Source: Ruminococcaceae bacterium UBA6855
GTDB taxonomy: Bacteria > Bacillota > Clostridia > Oscillospirales > Acutalibacteraceae
Direction: 5' to 3'
Assembly: GCA_002451755.1 (NCBI GenBank)
Contig: DKDF01000013.1
Location: 1-12,205, forward strand
DNA length: 12,205 bases
In this document: positions 1 through 6,490 of the stretch, one piece after another
Layout: the number at the start of each line of letters is the position of its first letter
How positions within the stretch are numbered: the first letter of the stretch is position 1
The notes under the pieces: model-generated
Seen by the model: the letters and a program-made list of their open reading frames with translations, nothing else
What the model was told of the DNA's origin: nothing
Databases searched by the model: none
Program-made: the position numbers and the translations under genes

Positions 1-2915
1 TCGTATGCCCAGCCGTCGCCGCCGAAGATCCAGACGCTCTTCTTGGAGAGGAACTCCTTGTTCTCAACGATATCCTTGCAGTCTGCGCAGTCGATATCCT
101 TGATAGCGTCGGCAAGTGCGTCGGCAGCAGCGCCGTTGGTCTTGACATCGTCCTTCGTGTCAAGGAATGCCTTAGCTGCAGCCTTGACCTCGTCGGAAGC
201 CTTGTCGGACTCGGCGATAGCCTCGACCTTTGCTATAAGTCTGTTGCGGACAGCATTCTGACCGAGGAGCATACCGAAGCCGTGCTCGGCGTTGTCCTCG
301 AACAGGGAGTTAGCCCATGCGGGACCGTGGCCGACCTTGTTGGTGGTGTAGGGGGAAGTCGCAGCGGGGCCGCCCCAGATGGACGAGCAGCCGGTGGCGT
401 TGGAGATATACATCTTATCGCCGAACAGCTGGGTTATCAGGCGGGCATAAGCGGTCTCGGCGCAGCCTGCGCAGGAACCGGAGAACTCGAGCAGCGGAGT
501 CTTGTACTGGCTGCCGATAACGGTGCCGTCTGCAACCTCATCCTTGACGGAGACGTTTGCGACCATGTAATCGAATACGGACTGCTTCGCATCCTGGCTC
601 TCACGGGAGACCATCTTGAGCGAATTGGTCGGGCAGACGCCTACGCAGACGCCGCAGCCCATGCAGTCGAGGGGAGAAACAGCGAGGGAGTACTTGTAGA
701 CGCCCTTGCCCTTGCCTGCCTTCTTGTCGACGATAGCTGCGCCCTCAGGAGCGTTGGCAGCCTCTTCTTCGGTCAGAAGGTACGGGCGGATAGTTGCATG
801 CGGGCAGACGAAGGAGCACTGGTTGCACTGTGCGCATGTCTCTGCGTTCCACTCGGGAACCATGACCGCGACGCCGCGCTTCTCATAGGCGGATGCGCCC
901 TGCTCGAATGTGCCGTCTGCGTGATCAACAAAGACGGAAACCGGGAGAGAATCGCCGTTCATAAGACCGACAGGTCTCATGATGGAGTCGACCATCTTGA
1001 CGAGCTTCTCAGGACCGTTCTCGCTGACAGCCTTGGGAGCGTCAACAGCGTCAGCCCAGTCCGCGGGAACGTCGATCTTGACGTATGCGGTAGCGCCGGC
1101 GTCGATAGCCTTCTCGTTCATCTCGACTATCTCTTTGCCCTTCTTCATGAACTTCTGGGCCTTCTCCTTCATGTAGCCGATAGCCTCTTCCTCGGGAAGA
1201 ATCTTGGCAAGGGAGAAGAATGCGGACTGAAGAACGGTATTGGTGCGCTTGCCCAGACCGATCTTTGCTGCGATATCGATAGCGTTGACGGTGTAGAGCT
1301 GGATGTTGTTCTTGGCTATGTAGCGCTTAGCCTCCGCGGGCATCTTCTCGTTGAGCTCATCAGCGTCCCACTGGCAGTTGATGAGGAAAACGCCGCCGGG
1401 CTTAACATCGTTGACCATCTTGTAGCCCTTCTCGACATAAGAGGGGTTGTGGCAGGCAACGAAGTCAGCCTTGTTGATATAGTAGGGGCTCTTTATCGGG
1501 TTGTCGCCGAAACGAAGGTGGGAGATGGTGATACCGCCCGTCTTCTTCGAGTCATACTGGAAGTAAGCCTGGATGTACTTGTCGGTGTGGTCGCCAATGA
1601 TCTTGATGGAGTCCTTGTTCGCGCCGACTGTGCCGTCGCCGCCGAGACCCCAGAACTTGCACTCGATGGTGCCGGGAGCTGCGGTGTTGGGAGCTTCCTT
1701 CTCCTCGAGGGACAGGTGGGTAACATCATCGTTGATGCCGATAGTGAACTGGTTCTTGGGCTCGTCCTTCTTGAGCTCGTCATAGACAGCGAACACGCTT
1801 GAAGGCGGAGTGTCCTTGGAACCGAGACCGTAACGGCCGCCGCAGACCTTTGCGGTCACGCCCTTTGTAGCAAGAGCGGTAACAACATCAAGATAGAGGG
1901 GCTCGCCGAGAGCGCCGGGCTCCTTTGTTCTGTCGAGAACAGCGATCTTCTTGGCGGTTGCGGGGATAGCTGCGACAAGTCTGTCAGCGGAGAAGGGTCT
2001 GTAAAGGCGAACCTTGACGAGACCGACCTTCTCGCCCTTGGCGGTGAGGTAGTCGATAACTTCCTCTGCAACGTCGCAGATGGAGCCCATAGCGACGATG
2101 ACTCTGTCAGCGTCGGGAGCGCCGTAGTAGTTGAAGGGCTTGTAGTCAGTGCCGAGCTTGGCGTTGACCTTGTCCATATACTCCTCGACGATGCCGGGGA
2201 TAGCGTCATAATACTTGTTGCAGGCCTCACGGTGCTGGAAGAAGATATCACCGTTCTCGTGAGAGCCGCGCATTACGGGACGCTCGGGGTTGAGAGCACG
2301 CTTTCTGAACGCCTCAACAGCGTCCATGTCGCACATCTCCTTGAGGTCTTCGTAATCCCAGACCTGGATCTTCTGTATCTCATGCGAGGTACGGAAGCCG
2401 TCGAAGAAGTTGATGAAGGGAACGCGTCCCTTGATTGCAGCGAGGTGCGCAACAGCGCCGAGGTCCATGACCTCCTGCGGGTTGGTTTCTGCAAGCATTG
2501 CGAAACCGGTCTGACGACATGCATAGACGTCGGAATGATCGCCGAAGATGTTAAGAGCGTGAGAAGCGACGCATCTTGCGGATACGTGGAAAACTGCGGG
2601 AAGCAGCTCGCCTGCGATCTTATACATATTGGGGATCATGAGCAGCAGGCCCTGAGAAGCGGTGTAGGTGGTTGTGAGAGCACCTGCGGCCAGAGAACCG
2701 TGAACGGTTCCGGCAGCGCCTGCTTCGGACTGCATCTCGGCGACCTTGACGGTCGTGCCGAAAATGTTTTTCATGCCCTTTGCCGACCACTGATCAACAT
2801 AGTCAGCCATGGGGCTCGAAGGGGTTATCGGGTAGATACCGGCAACCTCTGTGAACGCGTACGACACATATGCAGCAGCATTGTTGCCGTCCATGCTCTT
2901 TGCTATTCTTGCCAT
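1..2915 (-). CDS. nifJ: Pyruvate:ferredoxin (flavodoxin) oxidoreductase, N-terminal 971 residues (3'-truncated by window edge)
   Basis: Cytoplasmic thiamine-diphosphate/iron-sulfur enzyme that oxidatively decarboxylates pyruvate to acetyl-CoA and CO2 and reduces ferredoxin. The homodimeric single-chain form is usually about 1,170-1,200 residues, so roughly 200 C-terminal residues lie beyond the left edge. Visible motifs: YPITPSS at 28-34 (Thr31), Glu64 in AEMQSEAG and Arg114 in VSAR, which match pyruvate/ThDP-pocket residues known from the Desulfovibrio africanus enzyme. A two-cluster ferredoxin domain has C694/697/700/704 and C751/754/757/761. Proximal-cluster cysteines are C815, C818 and C843; the fourth should lie outside the window. 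The ThDP/Mg motif GGDGWAY at 965-971 ends the visible part. The frame is intact throughout. Start ATG at 2915 is preceded by GGGAGGAAC seven bases upstream. It is the first gene of its transcript, divergent from the ATPase gene at 3265. Identification is very secure; only the 3' end is unseen. Confidence 0.98.
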   Translation of the reverse strand, partial: MARIAKSMDGNNAAAYVSYAFTEVAGIYPITPSSPMADYVDQWSAKGMKNIFGTTVKVAEMQSEAGAAGTVHGSLAAGALTTTYTASQGLLLMIPNMYKIAGELLPAVFHVSARCVASHALNIFGDHSDVYACRQTGFAMLAETNPQEVMDLGAVAHLAAIKGRVPFINFFDGFRTSHEIQKIQVWDYEDLKEMCDMDAVEAFRKRALNPERPVMRGSHENGDIFFQHREACNKYYDAIPGIVEEYMDKVNAKLGTDYKPFNYYGAPDADRVIVAMGSICDVAEEVIDYLTAKGEKVGLVKVRLYRPFSADRLVAAIPATAKKIAVLDRTKEPGALGEPLYLDVVTALATKGVTAKVCGGRYGLGSKDTPPSSVFAVYDELKKDEPKNQFTIGINDDVTHLSLEEKEAPNTAAPGTIECKFWGLGGDGTVGANKDSIKIIGDHTDKYIQAYFQYDSKKTGGITISHLRFGDNPIKSPYYINKADFVACHNPSYVEKGYKMVNDVKPGGVFLINCQWDADELNEKMPAEAKRYIAKNNIQLYTVNAIDIAAKIGLGKRTNTVLQSAFFSLAKILPEEEAIGYMKEKAQKFMKKGKEIVEMNEKAIDAGATAYVKIDVPADWADAVDAPKAVSENGPEKLVKMVDSIMRPVGLMNGDSLPVSVFVDHADGTFEQGASAYEKRGVAVMVPEWNAETCAQCNQCSFVCPHATIRPYLLTEEEAANAPEGAAIVDKKAGKGKGVYKYSLAVSPLDCMGCGVCVGVCPTNSLKMVSRESQDAKQSVFDYMVANVSVKDEVADGTVIGSQYKTPLLEFSGSCAGCAETAYARLITQLFGDKMYISNATGCSSIWGGPAATSPYTTNKVGHGPAWANSLFEDNAEHGFGMLLGQNAVRNRLIAKVEAIAESDKASDEVKAAAKAFLDTKDDVKTNGAAADALADAIKDIDCADCKDIVENKEFLSKKSVWIFGGDGWAY

Positions 2916-2980
2916 TCTATGTTCCTCCCTATTTTAATAAACGTTTGAACGTATGGCATTGGTCAAATGACACCACGAAT

Positions 2981-3009
2981 ATAGTAACATTTTTGAGCTT
3001 CAATGTAAA
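2981..3009 (-). promoter_or_regulatory. Putative SigA-type promoter of nifJ
   Basis: Read on the minus strand, TTTACA (3009-3004) is followed after exactly 17 bases by TACTAT (2986-2981). The -35 box matches five of six consensus bases and the -10 box four of six. It would start transcription about 60 bases upstream of the nifJ ATG. An imperfect dyad (TGGT, 8 bases, ACCA; 2960-2975) sits just downstream of the expected start site, where a repressor could bind. Assigned by pattern only. Confidence 0.5.
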
Positions 3010-3194
3010 CAGATAAATAAACTAAAATAATAGAAAATATTTGTTTCGCCCTTTCTGAAATTTGTCAAAGTTCACATATTCTGCCTATATAATGTAATAT
3101 AATACCCCAAATAAGGCACAGAGAAAAATTTTTGCGCGTGAATAGCGCTTTTCGGCACTGTTAAAACTGAACTTAAAAGAAATTTTTTTGACAC

Positions 3195-3223
3195 TTGACA
3201 GCATAGAAAAATTAAGATAATAT
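3195..3223 (+). promoter_or_regulatory. SigA-type promoter of the DUF4143 ATPase gene
   Basis: TTGACA (3195-3200, perfect -35 consensus), 17-base spacer, TAATAT (3218-3223, four of six). The predicted start near 3230 gives a leader of about 35 bases before the ATG at 3265. The -10 box overlaps the left arm of a perfect inverted repeat (3212-3221/3240-3249), so access of RNA polymerase could be controlled there. Confidence 0.65.
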
Positions 3224-3249
3224 ATAACTGTACTTCATGATTATCTTAA
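3212..3249. repeat. Perfect 10-bp inverted repeat overlapping the ATPase promoter
   Basis: TTAAGATAAT at 3212-3221 is the exact reverse complement of ATTATCTTAA at 3240-3249, with 18 bases between and arm centres 28 bp apart. The left arm covers the first four bases of the -10 box and the right arm lies just downstream of the expected transcription start. Only the right arm would be transcribed, so a DNA-level operator is more likely than an RNA hairpin. The repeat itself is certain; its function is inferred. Confidence 0.6.
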
Positions 3250-3264
3250 AAAACGGTGGTAAAT

Positions 3265-4491
3265 ATGGAATATATTCACAGGGAACTTGAGAAAAAATTC
3301 ATGAGAATGGACTCGTTTTTCAAGGCCGTTCTCGTTGTCGGCGCGAGACAGGTCGGAAAATCAACCATGCTCAAAAGACTTGCAAAAGAGCAGGAGCGGA
3401 CGGTCGTCACAATGGACGATGATTTCGCAAGGGAGCTGGCAATAAATGACCCGGTTCTGTTCTTTCAGACCTACAAGCCGCCGATACTCATTGACGAAAT
3501 ACAGAAGGCACCGCAGCTGCTCGAACGCATTAAAATTATGTGCGATGAGAGCGACGAGCGCGGACGCTTCTGGCTGACCGGTTCGCAGCGAACCAAGCTT
3601 ATGGAAAAATCGCAGGAGACTCTCGCCGGCAGGCTCGGAATACTCAAGCTTTATCCGCTTTCGCAGAGGGAAAAGGCAGGCGTTCTTTATCCCGAAGAGC
3701 TGGATTTTTCTATGGATTCACTGCTTGAGCGGGCAAAGAAAATGCCCGAAAACGACATTGAAAATGTTTTTGAACACATATGGCGCGGCGGATATGCCGA
3801 TGTTATAAATGCGACCGCAGAGCAGATGCAGGTCTATTATCAGTCATATATAGACAACTATCTCATCGCCGACGCAGTCAATGACGAGGGGATAAAAGAT
3901 ACGGCGGCGTTCAAAAAATTCCTGCGTGCCTGCGCCGCGCTTGTCGGAAATCTTGTCAACTACAAGACGCTTTCCGACACGGTGGGAATATCGGTGCAGA
4001 CTGCGAAAAAGTGGCTCGATATTTTAGAGGATATGGATATTGTGTATCGGCTTGAGCCGTATTCAAACAACGACCTCCAGCGGCTTTGCAAAACGCCGAA
4101 GCTGTATTTCTGCGATACGGGTCTGTGCGCGTATCTCACAAGGTGGCTGACGAGGGATTCGCTGCGCGACGGTGCGGCGGGCGGACATTTTTTTGAAAAT
4201 TATGTCATCATGGAGCTCGTCAAAAACTACGCCTATTCTCAGACTCCCGCACTTTTGTCTTTTTATCGCGACAACAATGCCAAGGAAATCGATGTTTTCG
4301 TCGAGGAGAACGGAAAAATACACCCGCTTGAAATAAAGAAGTCCGCGAACCCGGACAAGAAAGAAATCAGGAAATATAATGTTCTCGACAAGACCTCGGT
4401 GGAGACCGGCTTCGGAGGGATAATCTGTATGTATCCCAGACCGTTTCCGATAGACAGAATGAACAGTTATATCCCGTCAAATCTGATTTGA
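3265..4491 (+). CDS. Stand-alone AAA_14/DUF4143-family ATPase
   Basis: A 408-residue predicted P-loop ATPase of the AAA_14 plus DUF4143 type, a very common clostridial family with no settled function. Walker A GARQVGKST is at 26-34, Walker B ILIDE at 74-78 and a sensor-like LTGSQ at 104-108. A winged-helix-like segment follows at about 233-268 (TLSDTVGISVQTAKKWLD). The C-terminal part carries D343, then E356-I357-K358, a D...ExK pattern reminiscent of the PD-(D/E)XK fold. There is no signal peptide or membrane segment, so it should be cytoplasmic. I chose ATG 3265 because GGTGG lies five bases upstream; an in-frame GTG at 3256 lies within that site and has none of its own. It is monocistronic, with its own promoter and an inverted repeat over the -10 box. 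All ATPase motifs are intact. No toxin, nuclease or phage gene is beside it that would suggest a role. Confidence 0.9.
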   Translation: MEYIHRELEKKFMRMDSFFKAVLVVGARQVGKSTMLKRLAKEQERTVVTMDDDFARELAINDPVLFFQTYKPPILIDEIQKAPQLLERIKIMCDESDERGRFWLTGSQRTKLMEKSQETLAGRLGILKLYPLSQREKAGVLYPEELDFSMDSLLERAKKMPENDIENVFEHIWRGGYADVINATAEQMQVYYQSYIDNYLIADAVNDEGIKDTAAFKKFLRACAALVGNLVNYKTLSDTVGISVQTAKKWLDILEDMDIVYRLEPYSNNDLQRLCKTPKLYFCDTGLCAYLTRWLTRDSLRDGAAGGHFFENYVIMELVKNYAYSQTPALLSFYRDNNAKEIDVFVEENGKIHPLEIKKSANPDKKEIRKYNVLDKTSVETGFGGIICMYPRPFPIDRMNSYIPSNLI

Positions 4492-4631
4492 CCGCGGCTT
4501 CGAACGGACACAAAAGCTCCGATTTTCCGTGATTTTCGCCGAAAATAACTGAATTTGTCTTTCCCTGCCCTTCGCATCCGCGCGCGGTGCTCTCACGCGC
4601 TCCCGCTTTGAATGAGGCGGAGTTTGAATAT

Positions 4632-4660
4632 TTGACAGGGAATATATTTGTGTGTATAAT
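4632..4660 (+). promoter_or_regulatory. Perfect-consensus SigA promoter of the CNNM/CorC gene
   Basis: TTGACA (4632-4637), 17-base spacer (4638-4654), TATAAT (4655-4660): both boxes match the housekeeping consensus at all six positions with ideal spacing. The transcript would begin near 4667, leaving a leader of about 60 bases that ends in AAGGAG (4711-4716), 11 bases before the ATG. This predicts strong, constitutive expression. Confidence 0.85.
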
Positions 4661-4727
4661 AAAGCTTAACATTGCCGCTATATGCCGACAGTGAATAATA
4701 CTTATACCGAAAGGAGCTAATCCATTC

Positions 4728-6161
4728 ATGGATGACCCCGACCCCGGCAATCTTATTTTTCAGATAATTTTGCTGTTCGTACTTATTCTTCTCAATGCTT
4801 TCTTTGCGATGAGCGAGATCGCGATAATCTCCCTCAACGATACGAAGATTGCGAAAATGGCCGAGGAAGGCAACAAAAAAGCAAAGCAGGTTCTGAAGCT
4901 CACCGCTGATTCGAGCGGATTTCTTTCAACCATTCAGATCGGCGTTACCCTCGCTGGCTTCCTGACCTCCGCATCCGCATCGCAGACATTCGTTGATATG
5001 CTCTCCGGAGCCATCGGAAAAATATCTGTCCTGAGCGGAATCCCCGCAAGCGTTATCAACGGCTTCTCCGTCGTTGTCATTACGCTCATAACTTCGTATT
5101 TCTCTCTTGTCTTAGGCGAGCTTGCACCCAAGAGAATAGCCATGCAGGCGCCCGAAAAGGTCTCGTTCAAGGTCGTCGGAATACTGCTCGGCTTCAAGAA
5201 AATAACCAAGCCTTTCGTAAAAATACTCTCCCTGTCGACCAACGGTCTCGTCCGTCTGCTGGGCTACGATCCGAACGCATCGGAAGAGCCCGTGACCGAA
5301 GAGGAGATACGCATGATGGTCGATGTCGGCGGAGAAAAGGGCGTTATAGAGGACTCGCAGAAAGAGATGATAAACAACATCTTTGAGTTCGATGACCTCG
5401 ACGCCGGAGATATAATGACCCACCGCACCGATATGACTGCGGCAGAGATAAGCGATCCGCTCAGCGAAATAGTCTCGCTCTCGATGGACAACGGCTATTC
5501 GAGAATCCCCGTCTATGACGACGACCCCGACAACATAGTCGGTATAGCTTATGTCAAGGATTTGCTCAAATATATCGGCACCGACCTGCCCGAGGATGTG
5601 ACTCTGCGCGATATTATCCGCGAGCCCGTTTTTGTCCCCGAATCAATGCCCTGCGGCGATCTGTTCAAGCAGATGACCGACAAGCACACGCAGATGGCGA
5701 TAGTCGTTGACGAGTTCGGCGGCACGGCGGGAATAGTGACGCTCGAGGATGTGCTCGAATCGATAGTCGGTAATATTCAGGATGAATATGACGACGAAGA
5801 GGAAGAGATTTCGAAGATTGACGACACCACTTTCACCGTTGACGGCGTGACCTATATCGACGAGCTTGACGAGGTGTTCCATGTCTCCCTCCCCGAGGGC
5901 GATTACGATACTGTCGGCGGCTTTATTATCAGCAGACTCGGCTATCTCCCGCAGGACGGAGAGATGAATGTTGTCGAATACAAGAACCTGCGCTTCACCG
6001 TTCTCAATGTTGAGGACAGGAGAATCGGCAAGGTCAAGATTGAGATTCTCCCCGTCGAAGAGGAAAAAGAGGACGCGGAGGACGACTCAAAGCGCGAGAA
6101 GGGCGGCTGGTTCGCCGAGCGCCGTGAGGAGAAGGAAAAAGATAAAGAAAAGGCTGAATAA
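4728..6161 (+). CDS. CNNM/CBS/CorC_HlyC-domain membrane protein (hemolysin C / CorC family, putative Mg2+ efflux)
   Basis: A 477-residue integral membrane protein. The CNNM (DUF21) transmembrane domain covers about 1-190, with helices near 10-29, 64-84 and 108-130 and the conserved GELAPKRIA at 130-138. A tandem CBS pair follows (about 226-285 and 290-346, ending in TLEDVLESIVGNI), then a CorC_HlyC transporter-associated domain (about 360-442), then a highly charged Glu/Lys-rich tail (443-477). Characterised bacterial CNNM/CorC proteins export Mg2+ or Na+/Mg2+ and the CBS pair senses nucleotides; the old 'hemolysin' label is historical. The start ATG is preceded by AAGGAG with a rather long 11-base gap. 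The gene has its own perfect-consensus promoter and is followed seven bases after its stop by a hairpin. Family assignment is firm; substrate and direction of transport are inferred from the family. Confidence 0.94.
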   Translation: MDDPDPGNLIFQIILLFVLILLNAFFAMSEIAIISLNDTKIAKMAEEGNKKAKQVLKLTADSSGFLSTIQIGVTLAGFLTSASASQTFVDMLSGAIGKISVLSGIPASVINGFSVVVITLITSYFSLVLGELAPKRIAMQAPEKVSFKVVGILLGFKKITKPFVKILSLSTNGLVRLLGYDPNASEEPVTEEEIRMMVDVGGEKGVIEDSQKEMINNIFEFDDLDAGDIMTHRTDMTAAEISDPLSEIVSLSMDNGYSRIPVYDDDPDNIVGIAYVKDLLKYIGTDLPEDVTLRDIIREPVFVPESMPCGDLFKQMTDKHTQMAIVVDEFGGTAGIVTLEDVLESIVGNIQDEYDDEEEEISKIDDTTFTVDGVTYIDELDEVFHVSLPEGDYDTVGGFIISRLGYLPQDGEMNVVEYKNLRFTVLNVEDRRIGKVKIEILPVEEEKEDAEDDSKREKGGWFAERREEKEKDKEKAE

Positions 6162-6167
6162 CATAAA

Positions 6168-6192
6168 AGGGCTGAGCAATACGCTCAGCCCT
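6168..6192 (+). terminator. Hairpin directly after the CNNM gene (terminator lacking a T tract)
   Basis: AGGGCTGAGC (6168-6177) and GCTCAGCCCT (6183-6192) form a perfect 10-bp stem with loop AATAC, starting seven bases after the TAA stop. It is followed by CAACTTAT rather than a run of T, so as it stands it is a poor intrinsic terminator. An almost identical hairpin with a T tract recurs at 6408-6435. Confidence 0.55.
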
Positions 6193-6228
6193 CAACTTAT
6201 CGATAAACCCGTTTTTTGACTTAGCAGG

Positions 6229-6265
6229 AAACAATCCCTCATTTGTGTAAAGAGAGGGATTGTTT
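6229..6265. repeat. 12-bp perfect inverted repeat
   Basis: AAACAATCCCTC (6229-6240) is the exact reverse complement of GAGGGATTGTTT (6254-6265), with a 13-base loop. One more T follows the right arm, giving TTTT with the last three stem bases. It could act as a weak terminator in either direction, or be an end remnant of an inserted element. Function not established. Confidence 0.5.
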
Positions 6266-6315
6266 TGAATAAACTGCAATTTTTCCAAAATGCCGGGTAT
6301 TTTGAACTTTTACGC

Positions 6316-6370
6316 AACAAACCCTCAGTCACGGCTTCGCCGTGACAGCTCCCCTTACACAGGTGAGCCT
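6316..6370. repeat. REP/MITE-like palindromic repeat unit
   Basis: CAACAAACCCTCAG leads into a perfect hairpin, GTCACGGC (6328-6335), loop TTC, GCCGTGAC (6339-6346). This is followed at once by a second, imperfect one: GCTCCCCT (6348-6355) against AGGTGAGC (6361-6368), one mismatch. I recall similar 'CCCTCAGTCA...TGACAGCTCCCCT...GGGGAGCC' units scattered in Ruminococcaceae/Oscillospiraceae genomes, where both hairpins are usually intact. The mismatch here suggests a slightly decayed copy. No coding capacity. Confidence 0.6.
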
Positions 6371-6407
6371 TGAGACCGTGCATTACGGACTTTTTCGACA
6401 GACTGAA

Positions 6408-6435
6408 GGCTGAGCAAATGCGCTCAGCCCTTTTT
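6408..6435 (+). terminator. Intrinsic terminator, second copy of the GGCTGAGC hairpin
   Basis: GGCTGAGC (6408-6415), loop AAATGC, GCTCAGCC (6422-6429), then C and TTTTT (6431-6435). This is a good rho-independent terminator for plus-strand transcripts, here most likely those from the CNNM gene about 250 bases upstream. Stem and loop nearly repeat the hairpin at 6168-6192. Confidence 0.75.
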
Positions 6436-6444
6436 ATATTGCAT

Positions 6445-6477
6445 AAAAAACGAGCCGGAAGATTTTCTTCCGGCTCG
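6445..6477 (-). terminator. Intrinsic terminator of the alcohol dehydrogenase gene
   Basis: A perfect 12-bp stem, CGAGCCGGAAGA (6451-6462) against TCTTCCGGCTCG (6466-6477), with a three-base loop. Read on the minus strand it begins 13 bases after the dehydrogenase stop and is followed by TTTTTT (6450-6445). Textbook rho-independent form. Confidence 0.9.
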
Positions 6478-6490
6478 CTGTGTTGTTTTG

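Larger units (their letters stand above)
2916..3264. other. AT-rich divergent intergenic region between nifJ and the ATPase gene
   Basis: This 349-base stretch contains no convincing coding sequence. It holds the nifJ promoter, the ATPase promoter at 3195-3223 with its 10-bp inverted repeat, and a second weaker plus-strand promoter-like pair: TTGTCA at 3062-3067, with TATATA at 3086-3091 (18-base spacer) or TATAAT at 3088-3093 (20-base spacer). TTGACA occurs twice in direct repeat, at 3188-3193 and 3195-3200; only the second has a suitably spaced -10 box. No RNA gene or riboswitch fold was recognised. Confidence 0.6.
6162..6490. other. Convergent intergenic block rich in inverted repeats
   Basis: The 329 bases between the plus-strand CNNM gene and the minus-strand alcohol dehydrogenase contain no credible gene. 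They hold, in order: a GGGCTGAGC hairpin (6168-6192), a 12-bp perfect hairpin (6229-6265), a palindromic REP-like unit (6316-6370), a second GGCTGAGC hairpin with a T tract (6408-6435) and the dehydrogenase terminator (6445-6477). Confidence 0.75.

Noticed and set aside
282..1802. Long plus-strand open frame of 506 codons
   Set aside because: It lies opposite nifJ, whose minus-strand translation shows clear PFOR motifs throughout. The plus-strand product is Val/Leu/Gly/Asp-rich with no domain, a typical antisense shadow in a codon-biased gene.
2232..2948. Plus-strand open frame of 238 codons
   Set aside because: Antisense to the N-terminal third of nifJ and its leader; no motif, and no ribosome-binding site that fits.
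4532..4587. Short palindromes after the ATPase gene (ATTTTCG/CGAAAAT at 4532-4546; CCGCGCGCGG at 4578-4587) as a terminator
   Set aside because: The stems are short or have almost no loop, and neither is followed by a T tract; no convincing intrinsic terminator was seen for the ATPase gene.
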